Made by a program: the position numbers and the translations under genes | Shown here: positions 17,493 to 25,544 of the stretch, piece after piece | Position numbering within the stretch: position 1 is the first letter of the stretch | How the letters are laid out: every line of letters starts with the position of its first letter | Notes under the pieces: model-generated | Told to the model about the DNA's origin: nothing | Databases searched by the model: none | The model's input: the letters and a program-made list of their open reading frames with translations, nothing else | Assembly: GCF_001685415.1 (NCBI RefSeq) | Contig: NZ_CP014989.1 | Coordinates: 1,984,001-2,048,000, forward strand | DNA from: Serinicoccus hydrothermalis | Lineage (GTDB): Bacteria; Actinomycetota; Actinomycetes; Actinomycetales; Dermatophilaceae | Length of the DNA: 64,000 bases | Direction of reading: 5' to 3'

Positions 17493-17582
17493 GGGCTGAT
17501 CGTGCCACGCCCGTATCCAGGCGGCCCCGACATCGCTCTGAGAGGGTAAGCGCAGGCATACCCGAGGAGGCAGGAGAGCCCG

Positions 17583-18608
17583 ATGAACGTCGACGAGCTG
17601 TCCGTCGCGACCTTCAACCTCTACAACCTCAACCTGCCGGGTGGCCCGATGTACCAGGACACCGACGGCTGGAGCAGCGAGGAGTATGCCGCCAAGGTCG
17701 CCTGGTCGGCGCGCATGCTGCGCGAGTTGGCGCCGGACGTGCTGGGCGTGCAGGAGCTGTGGCACGCCGACGCCCTCGCCGAGGTGGTCACCCAGGCGGG
17801 GATGGACGAGGACTACGAGCTGCTGGCCTCACCTGCCACCGGCGACCGGATCGTGTGCGCCGCCCTGGTCCGGCGTGACCTGCTCGTGCCTGGATCGGCG
17901 CGCTGGATCGAGGACTTCCCCGAGGACCTGCGCCTGACGTCCTCCGGCGAGGACCCGCAGACCCCGGAGATCGAGGTCGGCATCCGCGGCTTCTCCCGAC
18001 CGGTGCTGCGCTTCGAGATCGCCCCGCGGGAGGACGAGCCGGTGATCGCCGTCTACGTCTGCCACCTCAAGTCCAAGGCACCCACCCAGATCTGGCGGGA
18101 GGGGTGGTACAACGCCGAGCGCGAGCGCTACAAGCCGCACACCACGGCGATCGGGGCCGCGCTGTCGACGATCCGGCGGACCGCCGAGGCGGCCGCGCTC
18201 CGGGTCCTGCTCACCGCTGAGACCAAGGGCACGGTCACGCCGGCGATCGTGCTCGGCGACGTCAACGACGGCCAGCACTCCAACACCCTCAACATCCTCA
18301 CCGAGCAGCCCCGCTACCTCGTCGGTGAGTCACGCGGCGGCGGGGACATCGCGCTCTACACGGCGCAGACGCTGCAGCAGTACCGGGACACCCGGGACGT
18401 CTACTACACCCACGTCTACCAGGACCTGCGCGAGTCGCTGGACCACGTCCTCGTCTCCGAGCAGTTCTACGACCACTCCTACCGCCGGCGTTGGCTCTTC
18501 GACGGTCTCGTCATCGACAACGACCACCTCAACACCGAGGACCACCGGGCCGACGGGACCGCCGACCACGGCGTCGTCACGGTGCGTTTTCGGCACGATC
18601 CCGCCTGA
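17583..18608 (+). CDS. Endonuclease/exonuclease/phosphatase-family protein
   Basis: 341 residues, cytoplasmic. EEP-fold signatures: VATFNLYNLN at the start, VLGVQELWHADAL (metal Glu), AVYVCHLKSKAP, AIVLGDVNDGQHSNTL (Asp-x-Asn) and a C-terminal GTADHGVVTVRF (Asp-His). Substrate could be nucleic acid, phosphoinositide or another phosphodiester; the long middle insertion is unlike ExoIII. GAGGAGG and GGAGAG precede the ATG. Divergent from the UvrA-like gene with 90 bp between them. Confidence 0.82.
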   Translation: MNVDELSVATFNLYNLNLPGGPMYQDTDGWSSEEYAAKVAWSARMLRELAPDVLGVQELWHADALAEVVTQAGMDEDYELLASPATGDRIVCAALVRRDLLVPGSARWIEDFPEDLRLTSSGEDPQTPEIEVGIRGFSRPVLRFEIAPREDEPVIAVYVCHLKSKAPTQIWREGWYNAERERYKPHTTAIGAALSTIRRTAEAAALRVLLTAETKGTVTPAIVLGDVNDGQHSNTLNILTEQPRYLVGESRGGGDIALYTAQTLQQYRDTRDVYYTHVYQDLRESLDHVLVSEQFYDHSYRRRWLFDGLVIDNDHLNTEDHRADGTADHGVVTVRFRHDPA

Positions 18609-18642
18609 GAGGTATGCGTGCTCTTGCCTGGTGCTAAAGGAG

Positions 18643-18661
18643 TGAGGTTATCCTTACCTCA
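18643..18661 (+). promoter_or_regulatory. Putative DtxR/IdeR-type iron box
   Basis: TGAGGTTATCCTTACCTCA, a 19-bp dyad with perfect 6-bp arms. Comparison with the actinobacterial iron-box consensus (TTAGGTTAGSCTAACCTAA) gives 15 of 19 matches. It covers a good -10 hexamer (TATCCT, 18649-18654) six bases before the ATG of the next gene, so an Fe2+-loaded repressor bound here would block initiation of what looks like a leaderless transcript. Confidence 0.7.
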
Positions 18662-19458
18662 TGACGAGCACCCCGCCGGTCGTCGGCGCCCAGCCGGACC
18701 TCCGCGCCGCCTCGACCCGCTCGACCGCGGCCCGGCTCCTGGACGGCAGCGGCCGCGCCGGACTCGTGGCCTACCGCGAGCACGCCGGACGCTCGCACCA
18801 GGTCCTCGCGCACGGCCTCACCCCGGCCGACGTCCTCGCCGTGGCGCTGCCCGCCGGATGCCTGCCGCAGGGCGGCACCTGTCACGAGGTGCGCCTGCGG
18901 ATCGACCAGCACGGTGCCGACCCCCGGCTGCGGGTCTCGACCGCCAGCGTGCACGCCCTCGCGCACCTGCGCCTCGTGGAGAGCGATGAGCTGGCCGACC
19001 TCGTGTCCCTGGACCTGCTGCCCACCGAGGTCCGCTGGGCCGCCGAGGCGGGTGCCCGGGTGGCGCTGCTCGCGCTGGACCGAGTCCTCCTGCACGACCA
19101 GGGCGGCGTCACCGCAATCTCCTTCGACGAGCTGGTGGGCTCGACGCGTTTCCCACCGCGGGCAGAGGAGTGGCGCTGCCGCGAGGTGGTGCAGGCCATG
19201 GAGTCAGCCCCCCGGCTCGTCACCCAGGTCTGCGAGGGCGGCCGCGACGGCGTCGTCGGCCAGGGTCACCCCACGCCGGAGTCGGTGCGGCCCTTCACCG
19301 GGCAGACGGTGCTGGCCGACGTCGACGGCACCGGATGCACCTGGCTGCGCATCGAGACCGAGCGCACGCGCACGGTCTTCGTGCCCTTCGCCGAGCCGGT
19401 CGGCAGCCTCGAGGAGCTCGAGGCCGCCGTCGCCGACCTCGGTCAGCTCGCGGTGTAG
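18661..19458 (+). CDS. Iron-regulated HugZ/DUF2470-like protein (putative haem iron utilisation)
   Basis: 265 residues, cytoplasmic. The C-terminus (TVLADVDGTGCTWLRIETERTRTVFVPFAEPVGSLEEL, read as segments) resembles the DUF2470 end of HugZ-like haem-utilisation proteins, and the N-terminal ARLLDGSGRAGLV fits the FMN-binding split-barrel-like start of that group. The family assignment is tentative, but the iron box overlapping the start codon supports a role in iron or haem. The start follows a -10 hexamer by 6 nt, so the mRNA may be leaderless. Its last 16 bp overlap the 3' end of the convergent DUF1540 gene. Confidence 0.6.
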   Translation: MTSTPPVVGAQPDLRAASTRSTAARLLDGSGRAGLVAYREHAGRSHQVLAHGLTPADVLAVALPAGCLPQGGTCHEVRLRIDQHGADPRLRVSTASVHALAHLRLVESDELADLVSLDLLPTEVRWAAEAGARVALLALDRVLLHDQGGVTAISFDELVGSTRFPPRAEEWRCREVVQAMESAPRLVTQVCEGGRDGVVGQGHPTPESVRPFTGQTVLADVDGTGCTWLRIETERTRTVFVPFAEPVGSLEELEAAVADLGQLAV

Positions 19459-19724
19459 CTCAGGCAGTTGGCGGTGTCGCCGCCGACCGTGATGGCCTCG
19501 GCGGTGCACATGAGGTCCTTGTTGTGCGCGCACTCGAGGCGCTGGCAGGCACCCACGTGCCCCTCGGCGACGGGGAGCCCGCCGCGGACGTCCAGCTCGA
19601 CGAAGGTGCCGCACGACGCGCCGTTGGAGTCACCGGCGATGGTGACGGCCTCGGCGCTGCACCCGCCCTTGTTGTAGGCGCAGGTGGTGGCGGCACAGGA
19701 GGTGATGGCGGTCATCGTGGCCAT
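19443..19724 (-). CDS. DUF1540 protein with two Cys-rich repeats
   Basis: 93 residues made of two DUF1540-type units: CAATTCAYNKGGCSAEAVTI and CQRLECAHNKDLMCTAEAIT, each followed by a late Cys in a SCGTF or NCLSY context. Eight cysteines suggest metal binding; the function of the family is unknown. ATG 19724 is chosen because GGAAAGGA lies about 9 nt upstream; a longer in-frame N-terminus lacks family similarity. The 3' end overlaps the convergent iron-box gene by 16 bp. Confidence 0.85.
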   Translation of the reverse strand: MATMTAITSCAATTCAYNKGGCSAEAVTIAGDSNGASCGTFVELDVRGGLPVAEGHVGACQRLECAHNKDLMCTAEAITVGGDTANCLSYTAS

Positions 19725-19967
19725 GATCTTCGGTCCTTTCCTCATCGGTCGCGAAGGTGCTCCGACAGAAGAACGGTAGGCCTGTCCCGACACCCCCCAC
19801 AAGGACATCGTGCCTGATCAGAGTATGGGCAACGGTCCCTTCCCCGTAATCCGCACACCCGGCGCAGGTGCTGCTTCACGCATTCGGAACAGCCTTCCTG
19901 ACGCATTGCGCACCGTCGTCGGTGAGGGCCTGCTCAGCCGGTCGTGCCGAGCAGGCAAGATGGAGGC

Positions 19968-20693
19968 ATGAGCTACGACATCACCCTCTGCCCGCGTGAC
20001 TCCGGGCAGAGCTGGGCCGATGCCCTCGCCGCCGCGGACGCCGAGGACAACGACCGGGAGTCCGACGAGCAGGCCCTGGCCGAGGGGGTGGAGACCTTCC
20101 GCCGGATCGAGGCCCGGCTGCGCGAGGTGCTCACCGGCGAGCTGGAGACCTGGGTCGCGGAGGAGACCGGGGGCGACGTCTACGGCGAGCTCACCGCCGC
20201 GGAGACCGGCATCCAGGTCGAGCTCTTCGACCGCTCCGCCGCGGTGAGCGTCGGTGAGACGGGTGAGGGTATGCCCGAGGGCGCCGCCCCCGATCGTGCG
20301 GCCGTGCTGGAGCAGGCGCGGCGGGCCGTGGGGATCGTCGCCGCCGAGACCGGTTACCAGCCCTTCGACCACCGCACGGACGACGCCTTCGACGGCACCT
20401 TCCGTGAGGTCACGACCGGCGAGGAGCCCGCCGACCCCGAGGCCGCGGGCGGGGCCACCGGCACCCGACCCGGGCTCGCGGAGATGACCCGGCGGGACCC
20501 GGCCAGCCTGCGCCGGCGCGGTTGGGTCTACGTCGTGCTCGGGGCGGCCATCGTCCTCTTCGCCGGCAACCGGCTCGGCTCGGGCGAGAGCGGCGCCCTG
20601 ACCATCCTGCTCCTCGTCATCGGGATCCTCGACCTGCTCGGCGGGGTCTTCCTCCTCGCCGTCAGCCGCCGGGAGCGCTCAGACCAGGCCTGA
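19968..20693 (+). CDS. Hypothetical protein with two C-terminal membrane helices
   Basis: 241 residues from ATG 19968 (GGAG 4 nt before). An acidic soluble N-terminal region (MSYDITLCPRD..., many Asp/Glu) of about 180 residues is followed by two predicted transmembrane helices (VYVVLGAAIVLFAGNRL and ALTILLLVIGILDLLGGVFLLAV) and a short basic tail. I do not recognise a family. The 243 bp upstream are less GC-rich than the average and hold no visible gene. Its 3' end overlaps the convergent DUF2237 gene by 15 bp. Confidence 0.75.
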   Translation: MSYDITLCPRDSGQSWADALAAADAEDNDRESDEQALAEGVETFRRIEARLREVLTGELETWVAEETGGDVYGELTAAETGIQVELFDRSAAVSVGETGEGMPEGAAPDRAAVLEQARRAVGIVAAETGYQPFDHRTDDAFDGTFREVTTGEEPADPEAAGGATGTRPGLAEMTRRDPASLRRRGWVYVVLGAAIVLFAGNRLGSGESGALTILLLVIGILDLLGGVFLLAVSRRERSDQA

Positions 20694-21062
20694 GAGGTCG
20701 TCGGGGACGTCGACGGCATACCGCCGGAGCAGCTCCAGGGGCACCAGCTCCAGGACCTGCTCGTGCGTCGCCGCGAGCACCACCGGGGCCGCCCGGCCCT
20801 CCTCATGGGCCTGGAGCCAGCGCAGCGCCACCACGCACCAGCGGTCGCCCGGCGTGAGTCCCGGGAAGCCCCAGCTCGGCCGGGGCGTGAGCAGGTCGTT
20901 GCCGACGGAGTACTGGTGGGCGAGGAAATCCTCGGTCAGGACTGCACAGATCCCGTGCACGCCGGTGTCCTGGGGGGTCACCTCGCAGCACCCGGACCGG
21001 GTGAACCCGGTGACGGGGTCGGTGCCGCACTCGACCAGCTCGGTGCCGAGGACGTTGCGCAT
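20679..21062 (-). CDS. DUF2237 family protein
   Basis: 127 residues, cytoplasmic. NVLGTELVECGTDPVTGFTRSGCCEV, GVHGICAVLTEDFLAHQYSVGNDL and PGLTPGDRWCVVALRWLQA (given as segments) match the compact DUF2237 family seen in bacteria and fungi, of unknown function. ATG 21062 starts directly at the family N-terminus (MRNVLG). It sits between a convergent membrane-protein gene and an SGNH hydrolase gene read in the same direction 25 bp upstream. Confidence 0.85.
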   Translation of the reverse strand: MRNVLGTELVECGTDPVTGFTRSGCCEVTPQDTGVHGICAVLTEDFLAHQYSVGNDLLTPRPSWGFPGLTPGDRWCVVALRWLQAHEEGRAAPVVLAATHEQVLELVPLELLRRYAVDVPDDLSGLV

Positions 21063-21087
21063 GCCCCCAGCATTCCACGCCGGGAGC

Positions 21088-22122
21088 TCAGTCGTCGGTG
21101 ACCTTCGCGTCGAGCGCCTGGAGATCGACGAGCCCGGCCCGCACGACCTGCTCGTCGCTGCTGCGCAGCTTCGCCACCGCGCGCCGCACCTCACCGGGCC
21201 GCAGGCCCGCCTCCTTCGCCTGCCGCAGGTTGGCCTTGCTGTCCAGCCGCAGGTCGAGCACCGCGTCGGCCTGGGCCCGCAGGTCCGGCACCGGTGAGGC
21301 CTGCGTCGTCGCCGTCCTGCTCACCGGCATCGGCGAGCCGACGAGGGAGGGGGCGATCGCCGCGGCATACCCCTGGTTGCCGGCGCGGTTGGGGTGGAAG
21401 GACTCGTCGATGGGGAGGGAGAGGTTGTTGACCCAGGGCTGCCGGTCGCAGACGGCGTGCCCGGCGAAGTCGTCGCGCACCTCCACGAAGGTGAAGCCGG
21501 AGGCCGCGGACCGGTCCGCGATGAGCTGGTCGAGCTCGGCGGTGCCGTCGTTGAGCCGGGTCATCTCCGCCCGGGAGAAGAAGGTCAGCAGGCTGCAGTC
21601 GCGCCCGTTGAAGAGGTAGGGGTAGCCGGCGATCGCGACGGCGGCGTTGGGGGCGCGATCCGCGATCTCGCCGTAGACCTCGTCCAGGCGCCCCGGGAGC
21701 TCGGTGCGGAGCACGGCCAGGGAGTCGTCGATCTCCCCGTCGCAGTCGCTCAGCCAGCCCGGGAGCGCGCACGCGGTGATCACGTCGGCGAACCCGACGT
21801 CGTTGCCGCCGATGGTCATCGAGACGTGACCGGTCCCGGCGCCGAGCGTCCCGAGCTGGTCGGCGAGGACGTCAGCGGTCTGCGCGCCGGAGCAGGCCTG
21901 GTAGTCGAGGTCCAGGCCCTTCGCCCGAGCGATGAGCTCGGGGTAGCCGCGCGGGGAGCGGTAGCAGGAGTCGGTGCGCAAGTAGGTGCCGGTCCCGGCG
22001 GAGAAGCTGTCGCCCAGGGCGACGTAGCTGGTGCTGGAGGCGGAGGACGGGGCGATGGCGAGCGTGCCGCCGACAGCGAGGGCGGCGCCGGCGGCCAGGA
22101 GGGTGCGTGTCGTCGTTGACAT
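21088..22122 (-). CDS. Secreted SGNH/GDSL lipase-esterase
   Basis: 344 residues. Signal peptide (TRTLLAAGAALAVGGTLAIAPSSA) then the SGNH blocks: YVALGDSFSAGTG (Ser nucleophile), Gly in ACSGAQT, TIGGNDVGF (Asn) and DESFHPNRAGNQGYA (Asp-x-x-His). Six cysteines in the core suggest disulfides, as in the Streptomyces rimosus-type lipases. The last 60 residues are an unusual helical extension (VPDLRAQADAVLDL...). ATG 22122 is chosen; GTG 22128 two codons upstream is an equal alternative and neither has a strong ribosome site. Confidence 0.9.
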   Translation of the reverse strand: MSTTTRTLLAAGAALAVGGTLAIAPSSASSTSYVALGDSFSAGTGTYLRTDSCYRSPRGYPELIARAKGLDLDYQACSGAQTADVLADQLGTLGAGTGHVSMTIGGNDVGFADVITACALPGWLSDCDGEIDDSLAVLRTELPGRLDEVYGEIADRAPNAAVAIAGYPYLFNGRDCSLLTFFSRAEMTRLNDGTAELDQLIADRSAASGFTFVEVRDDFAGHAVCDRQPWVNNLSLPIDESFHPNRAGNQGYAAAIAPSLVGSPMPVSRTATTQASPVPDLRAQADAVLDLRLDSKANLRQAKEAGLRPGEVRRAVAKLRSSDEQVVRAGLVDLQALDAKVTDD

Positions 22123-22149
22123 GGCCACATCGTAGGGCGGTGGCGGTCC

Positions 22150-22716
22150 TCAGCGCAGGGGGACGAAGCGATACCACCCCGGCTCCTGGTCGCGACGGAC
22201 CTCCTCCCCTGCACGCTCGGCGACCATGAGGCGGCCGCGCCAGGGCAGCACCATCCGACCGGCGTCGGCCAGCTGGTCCTCCAGGGCCGCGGGCCACTGC
22301 TGCGCCATCGCCGAGACGAGGATCCGGTCGAAGGGCCCGTCCTCGGCGCGCCCCAGGACCCCCGGTGGCACGGCCAGGACGCTGGCGTGGTCGAGGCCGT
22401 CCCGCCGCAGGCGCGCCTCCGCGGCCTCCGCCAGCTCGGTCTCCAGCTCGACCCCGACGACCCGGCCCGCCGGACCCACCACGTGCGCGAGCAGGGCGGT
22501 GGTCCAGCCCGAGCCCGCCCCCACGTCGAGCACCCGGTGGCCGGGCCCGGCGTGCAGGGCGCGCAGCATGGTGGCGACGGTGCTGGGCTGGGAGCAGGTC
22601 GCGCCGTGACCGATCGAGATCGGCACGTCGTCGGCCGCCCGGCCCCGCGCGCCCTCCGGGAGGTAGTCGGCCCGCGGCGCCGCACGCATCGCTGCGGCGA
22701 CCGGGTCGGTCCTCAC
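22150..22716 (-). CDS. pcm: Protein-L-isoaspartate O-methyltransferase-like
   Basis: SAM-dependent repair methyltransferase acting on isoaspartyl residues. 188 residues: PRADYLPEGAR, HGATCSQPSTVATMLRAL (substrate side), then motif I VLDVGAGSGWTTALLA, VVGVELETEL, and ILVSAMAQQWP. The GTG start overlaps the stop of the upstream hypothetical gene as GTGA, so both are one operon. Somewhat shorter than E. coli Pcm (208). Confidence 0.85.
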   Translation of the reverse strand: MRTDPVAAAMRAAPRADYLPEGARGRAADDVPISIGHGATCSQPSTVATMLRALHAGPGHRVLDVGAGSGWTTALLAHVVGPAGRVVGVELETELAEAAEARLRRDGLDHASVLAVPPGVLGRAEDGPFDRILVSAMAQQWPAALEDQLADAGRMVLPWRGRLMVAERAGEEVRRDQEPGWYRFVPLR

Positions 22717-23069
22717 TCGATCCCGGCCCTGCGGTCCAGGTCCTGCAGCAGCTCGTGGGCGGCCAGCTCGACCTGCTTGTGCCGCCACTGCCCGGCACGG
22801 AAGACGCAGGCGATGAGCGCCGACCGGTGCACGCGGCGGAAGTCGCCGGCGACGAAGGCATACCTCCCCTTCGTCTCCTCGGTGGCCCCCTCGGTGAGCC
22901 CGATGTGCCACCCGGCGTAGTCCTCCCACGAGTGCCGCTCGAGGTAGGCGTTCTCCGCCTCGGCGTCCGGCTGGACCTCGCCCCACTCGCTGTCCAGGAC
23001 GTACTGCCGGGCCTCGATGAGTCCGCGCACGCGCGCCACGCCGGCTGCGTTGACGGTGTACCTCGCCAT
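22713..23069 (-). CDS. Conserved hypothetical actinobacterial protein
   Basis: 118 residues, cytoplasmic, no recognised domain. Start MARYTVNAAGVARVRGLIEA and the Trp/Tyr-rich centre HSWEDYAGWHIGLTEGA and KGRYAFVAGDFRRVHRSALI look like a conserved family present in many actinobacteria, of unknown function. Translationally coupled (GTGA) to the isoaspartate methyltransferase gene. Confidence 0.75.
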   Translation of the reverse strand: MARYTVNAAGVARVRGLIEARQYVLDSEWGEVQPDAEAENAYLERHSWEDYAGWHIGLTEGATEETKGRYAFVAGDFRRVHRSALIACVFRAGQWRHKQVELAAHELLQDLDRRAGIE

Positions 23070-23087
23070 GGCTGACAGCGTGCACCC

Positions 23088-23106
23088 CTCGCGCCCGCGG
23101 CGCGAG
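23088..23106 (-). terminator. GC-rich hairpin, probable terminator of the glycosyltransferase operon
   Basis: Perfect 8-bp stem CTCGCGCC / GGCGCGAG with a CGC loop, in the 114-bp gap after the 3' end of the lipoprotein gene (23184) on the minus strand. No T-run follows on that strand, as is common in high-GC actinobacteria. Confidence 0.45.
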
Positions 23107-23183
23107 CGGGAGGTCTCGGCGGCCCGGACCGATCGGGTCGTCTGCCTTTTTCTTGGTCAGGAACTAGAGAACGGTAGAAGCCG

Positions 23184-23807
23184 TCATCGAGTCGTCTGCA
23201 GACCCTCGAAGCGCACCCGGGCGTCCTCGGTGTAGAGGCCGACGGAGCCCTCGGTGTAGGGGCGCTCGGAGTCGGTGACCTCGACCAACGGCTCCCCGTC
23301 GACGGAGACGGCCATGACCCCGTCGGTCTGCGCGACCTCGACCCGGTAGTCCGGACCGATGGGGAACCGGGGCTCGGTGCCGCTGGCGAGGAAGCGCTGG
23401 TTGCCGCGGTAGGCCGGGTCCTGCTTGCTGACCTCCCAGCCGTTCGGCTTGAGCACGACGGCGTAGAAGTGCTCCGGGTCCTCGTAGTTCCACAGCACCC
23501 AGGCCACCTCCCACGGGTTGGGCTCCCCCTGGCGGAGCTGCTCCTCGGTCCGGGCCGTGATCGCGAGATCGGTCCCGGCCGGGTATGCCTGCGTCGTCAC
23601 CACGAGGCCGCCGTGCGTGACGTCGGCGGAGGCGGCGCTGCGCGGCTCGAGCACCACCGCCCCGTCGTCCGGCCGCACCGATCCGTGCCCGTCGAAGACC
23701 ACGCGCCAGCCCTCGTGCTCGCTGCCCTCGGCCCAGGTCTGTCCCGCGGCGCAGCCGGCGAGGAGGACGACGGAGGTCGCCGCGAGCAGTCCCCGACGCC
23801 TCGTCAC
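23184..23807 (-). CDS. Lipoprotein with LamG/DUF1080-like beta-sandwich
   Basis: 207 residues from GTG 23807, which overlaps the upstream glycosyltransferase stop as GTGA. RRR, a hydrophobic helix and lipobox LAGC (Cys about 19) mark a lipoprotein. The mature part has the look of a concanavalin-like/DUF1080 domain: WRVVFDGHGSVRPDDGAVVLEPR, WNYEDPEHFYAVVLKPNGWEVSK, RVEVAQTDGVMAVSVDGEPLVEV, GSVGLYTEDARVRFEGL. Such domains bind or cleave glycans, so it probably acts on or binds the polymer made by the coupled glycosyltransferase. Confidence 0.72.
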   Translation of the reverse strand: MTRRRGLLAATSVVLLAGCAAGQTWAEGSEHEGWRVVFDGHGSVRPDDGAVVLEPRSAASADVTHGGLVVTTQAYPAGTDLAITARTEEQLRQGEPNPWEVAWVLWNYEDPEHFYAVVLKPNGWEVSKQDPAYRGNQRFLASGTEPRFPIGPDYRVEVAQTDGVMAVSVDGEPLVEVTDSERPYTEGSVGLYTEDARVRFEGLQTTR

Positions 23808-25123
23808 CGGGCGGGCAGGCCGAGCGGCTCGGCCGGTGCGGGCTCCTCCTCGACCGTGCGCAGACGCTCGGTCTTGGCCCACCCGGTCCGACCGCGCAGG
23901 GTGCGCCCCACGGCCCGCCAGCCCGCGGCATACCAGAGCATGGAGTAGGCGACGTAGACGTGCGCCAGGGCGAAGGCCGTGAGGACGGGCAGGTCCGGCT
24001 CGCGCCGACGGTAGAGCAGGGTGAGCACGAGCGTCGGGCCGACGGCGAAGGCGTAGGACGTGACCCACCACCAGCTCGGCTCGAGCTCGCCGGTGTAGAC
24101 GTCGGTCACGAGGTCGAGGACCCAGGCGGTGAAGGCGACGCTGAAGAGCGAGGCCACCAGCAGCAGGAACGGGCTGGTCAGGTGGTAGTAGAGGTCGATG
24201 CGGGCCGAGCCCTTGAGCGAGTCCAGCACGCGCGGCACGAGGCCCCAGGCCTGCAGGTGGCCCTGGAACCACCGGGTCCGCTGCCGCACCCAGCGGCCCA
24301 GGTCGACCAGGCCCTGCTGGTGCACGGCGGCGTCGCTGGAGAAGTCGAGGCGCCAGCCCGCGGTCAGCAGCCGGACGCCGAGGTCCAGGTCCTCGGACAA
24401 CGAGCGGGTCCAGGGTGCGCTGCCCAGGCTCATGAGCGCCGACAGGCGGACGAACTGTCCGTTGCCGCCCAGCCCGACGCTGCCCAGGTGGCGCCGCCCC
24501 CGCTGGAAGACGTCGGTGTAGAGCACGAACTCCATGTCCTGCATGCGGGCCAGCAGGTCCGAGCGGCGGTTGTTGATCCGGACACCGATCTGCACCCCGC
24601 CCAGCACCGGGTCCACGAACTTGGGCAGGACCGCGTGCAGGCTCTGCTCCTCCAGCCGACCGTCGGCGTCGACGACGCAGACGATCGTGCCGTCGGGGTC
24701 GAAGTGGCGGCCCAGGCCGCCGGAGAGCAGGTGGGCGACGGCGGCGTTGAGCGCCTCCCCCTTGCCGAGACGCGCCTCCGGGGCGAAGCGCTGGAGGAGG
24801 TGCACGCGCGGGTCGTCGAAGGACCGGGCCACCGCGGCGGTGGCGTCCTGCGAGCCGTCGTCGACGACGAGCACGCTCATCCGGGGGTGCGGCAGCGCCA
24901 GCAGCCGCTCGATCCCGCCGCCCAGCACGAGCTCCTCGTCGAGGCACGGGACGAGGAAGACCACGTCGTAGCCCGGGTCCTGTGTCAGGTCGATCTGCGG
25001 CTCGACGGTGTGCTGCGGGGTCCGGCGCGACAGGACCAGCATCCGGACCAGGTAGGCCACGCTGAGGAGCACCAGCGCGACGGCCAGCGTCGCGACGGGG
25101 TCCACCTGCGACGAGGTCAGCAC
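23804..25123 (-). CDS. Membrane processive family 2 glycosyltransferase
   Basis: 439 residues. One N-terminal membrane helix (about 10-30), GT2 catalytic domain and three or four C-terminal helices (about 310-405). Motifs: VLVVDDGSQD (84-93), VVDADG (150-155), SEDLDLG (243-249) and QRTRW (281-285), i.e. D, DxD, ED and QxxRW as in cellulose, hyaluronan and poly-GlcNAc synthases. It should make and export a polysaccharide from a nucleotide sugar. Lies between a small membrane protein gene (7-bp overlap) and a lipoprotein gene (4-bp overlap), a compact three-gene operon. Confidence 0.88.
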   Translation of the reverse strand: MLTSSQVDPVATLAVALVLLSVAYLVRMLVLSRRTPQHTVEPQIDLTQDPGYDVVFLVPCLDEELVLGGGIERLLALPHPRMSVLVVDDGSQDATAAVARSFDDPRVHLLQRFAPEARLGKGEALNAAVAHLLSGGLGRHFDPDGTIVCVVDADGRLEEQSLHAVLPKFVDPVLGGVQIGVRINNRRSDLLARMQDMEFVLYTDVFQRGRRHLGSVGLGGNGQFVRLSALMSLGSAPWTRSLSEDLDLGVRLLTAGWRLDFSSDAAVHQQGLVDLGRWVRQRTRWFQGHLQAWGLVPRVLDSLKGSARIDLYYHLTSPFLLLVASLFSVAFTAWVLDLVTDVYTGELEPSWWWVTSYAFAVGPTLVLTLLYRRREPDLPVLTAFALAHVYVAYSMLWYAAGWRAVGRTLRGRTGWAKTERLRTVEEEPAPAEPLGLPAR

Positions 25124-25359
25124 GGCGAGGCCGCCTGCGAGAGCGTCGGCACGGAGCCGGTAACGGCGACCGGGGTCACCTCGGAGGTCCCGTCCCCGGG
25201 CTGCGCGGCGGGGGCGTGCCGGGGGCGCAGGACCAGGGCGACGGCGGAGGTCAGCAGGTACCCCAGGTAGAGCACGGCTGCGGTGAGCAGTGCGAGGTGG
25301 CCGGTGGTGTCCAGGACCACGTCGAACGCGGAGAGGGCAGGGCGCAGCAGATCAGGCAT
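25117..25359 (-). CDS. Small membrane protein of the glycosyltransferase operon
   Basis: 80 residues with a membrane segment (HLALLTAAVLYLGYLLTSAVALVL) and a polar Pro/Thr tail. ATG 25359 is favoured over GTG 25377 because GAAGGA lies 7 nt before it. First gene of the operon; overlaps the glycosyltransferase start by 7 bp. Possibly an accessory subunit like the small partners of other processive synthases; no family recognised. Confidence 0.65.
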   Translation of the reverse strand: MPDLLRPALSAFDVVLDTTGHLALLTAAVLYLGYLLTSAVALVLRPRHAPAAQPGDGTSEVTPVAVTGSVPTLSQAASPC

Positions 25360-25463
25360 CAGACAGTCCTTCGTCACGGTGAGGGGTCGATCCGCGTTCC
25401 TGGCTTCCCACCTGCGGAGATCCCGATGTGACTCCAGAGTAACAACGCGCCTTCGCGAAAGGA

Positions 25464-25479
25464 AGTTGAGAAGTCAACT
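25464..25479. promoter_or_regulatory. Inverted repeat in the promoter region of the glycosyltransferase operon
   Basis: AGTTGAGAAGTCAACT: perfect 6-bp arms (AGTTGA/TCAACT) around GAAG, in an unusually AT-rich intergenic stretch (25425-25550) shared by the glycosyltransferase operon and the divergent arsR-like gene. On the minus strand it contains TTGACT, usable as a -35 for the operon. Regulator unknown. Confidence 0.5.
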
Positions 25480-25516
25480 ATTTTCCCCTGTTAGATGTGT
25501 CCTTGGTCACACCGAA

Positions 25517-25544
25517 TTGACGTACAACCAATCAGTTGTATATT
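25517..25544 (+). promoter_or_regulatory. Promoter with embedded ArsR-type operator
   Basis: TTGACG (-35, 25517-25522) and TATATT (-10, 25539-25544) with a 16-bp spacer. The spacer is filled by the dyad TACAACCAATCAGTTGTA (25523-25540), typical of ArsR/SmtB operators. The ATG follows the -10 by 6 nt, so the transcript should be leaderless. This is a textbook autorepression arrangement. Confidence 0.75.
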
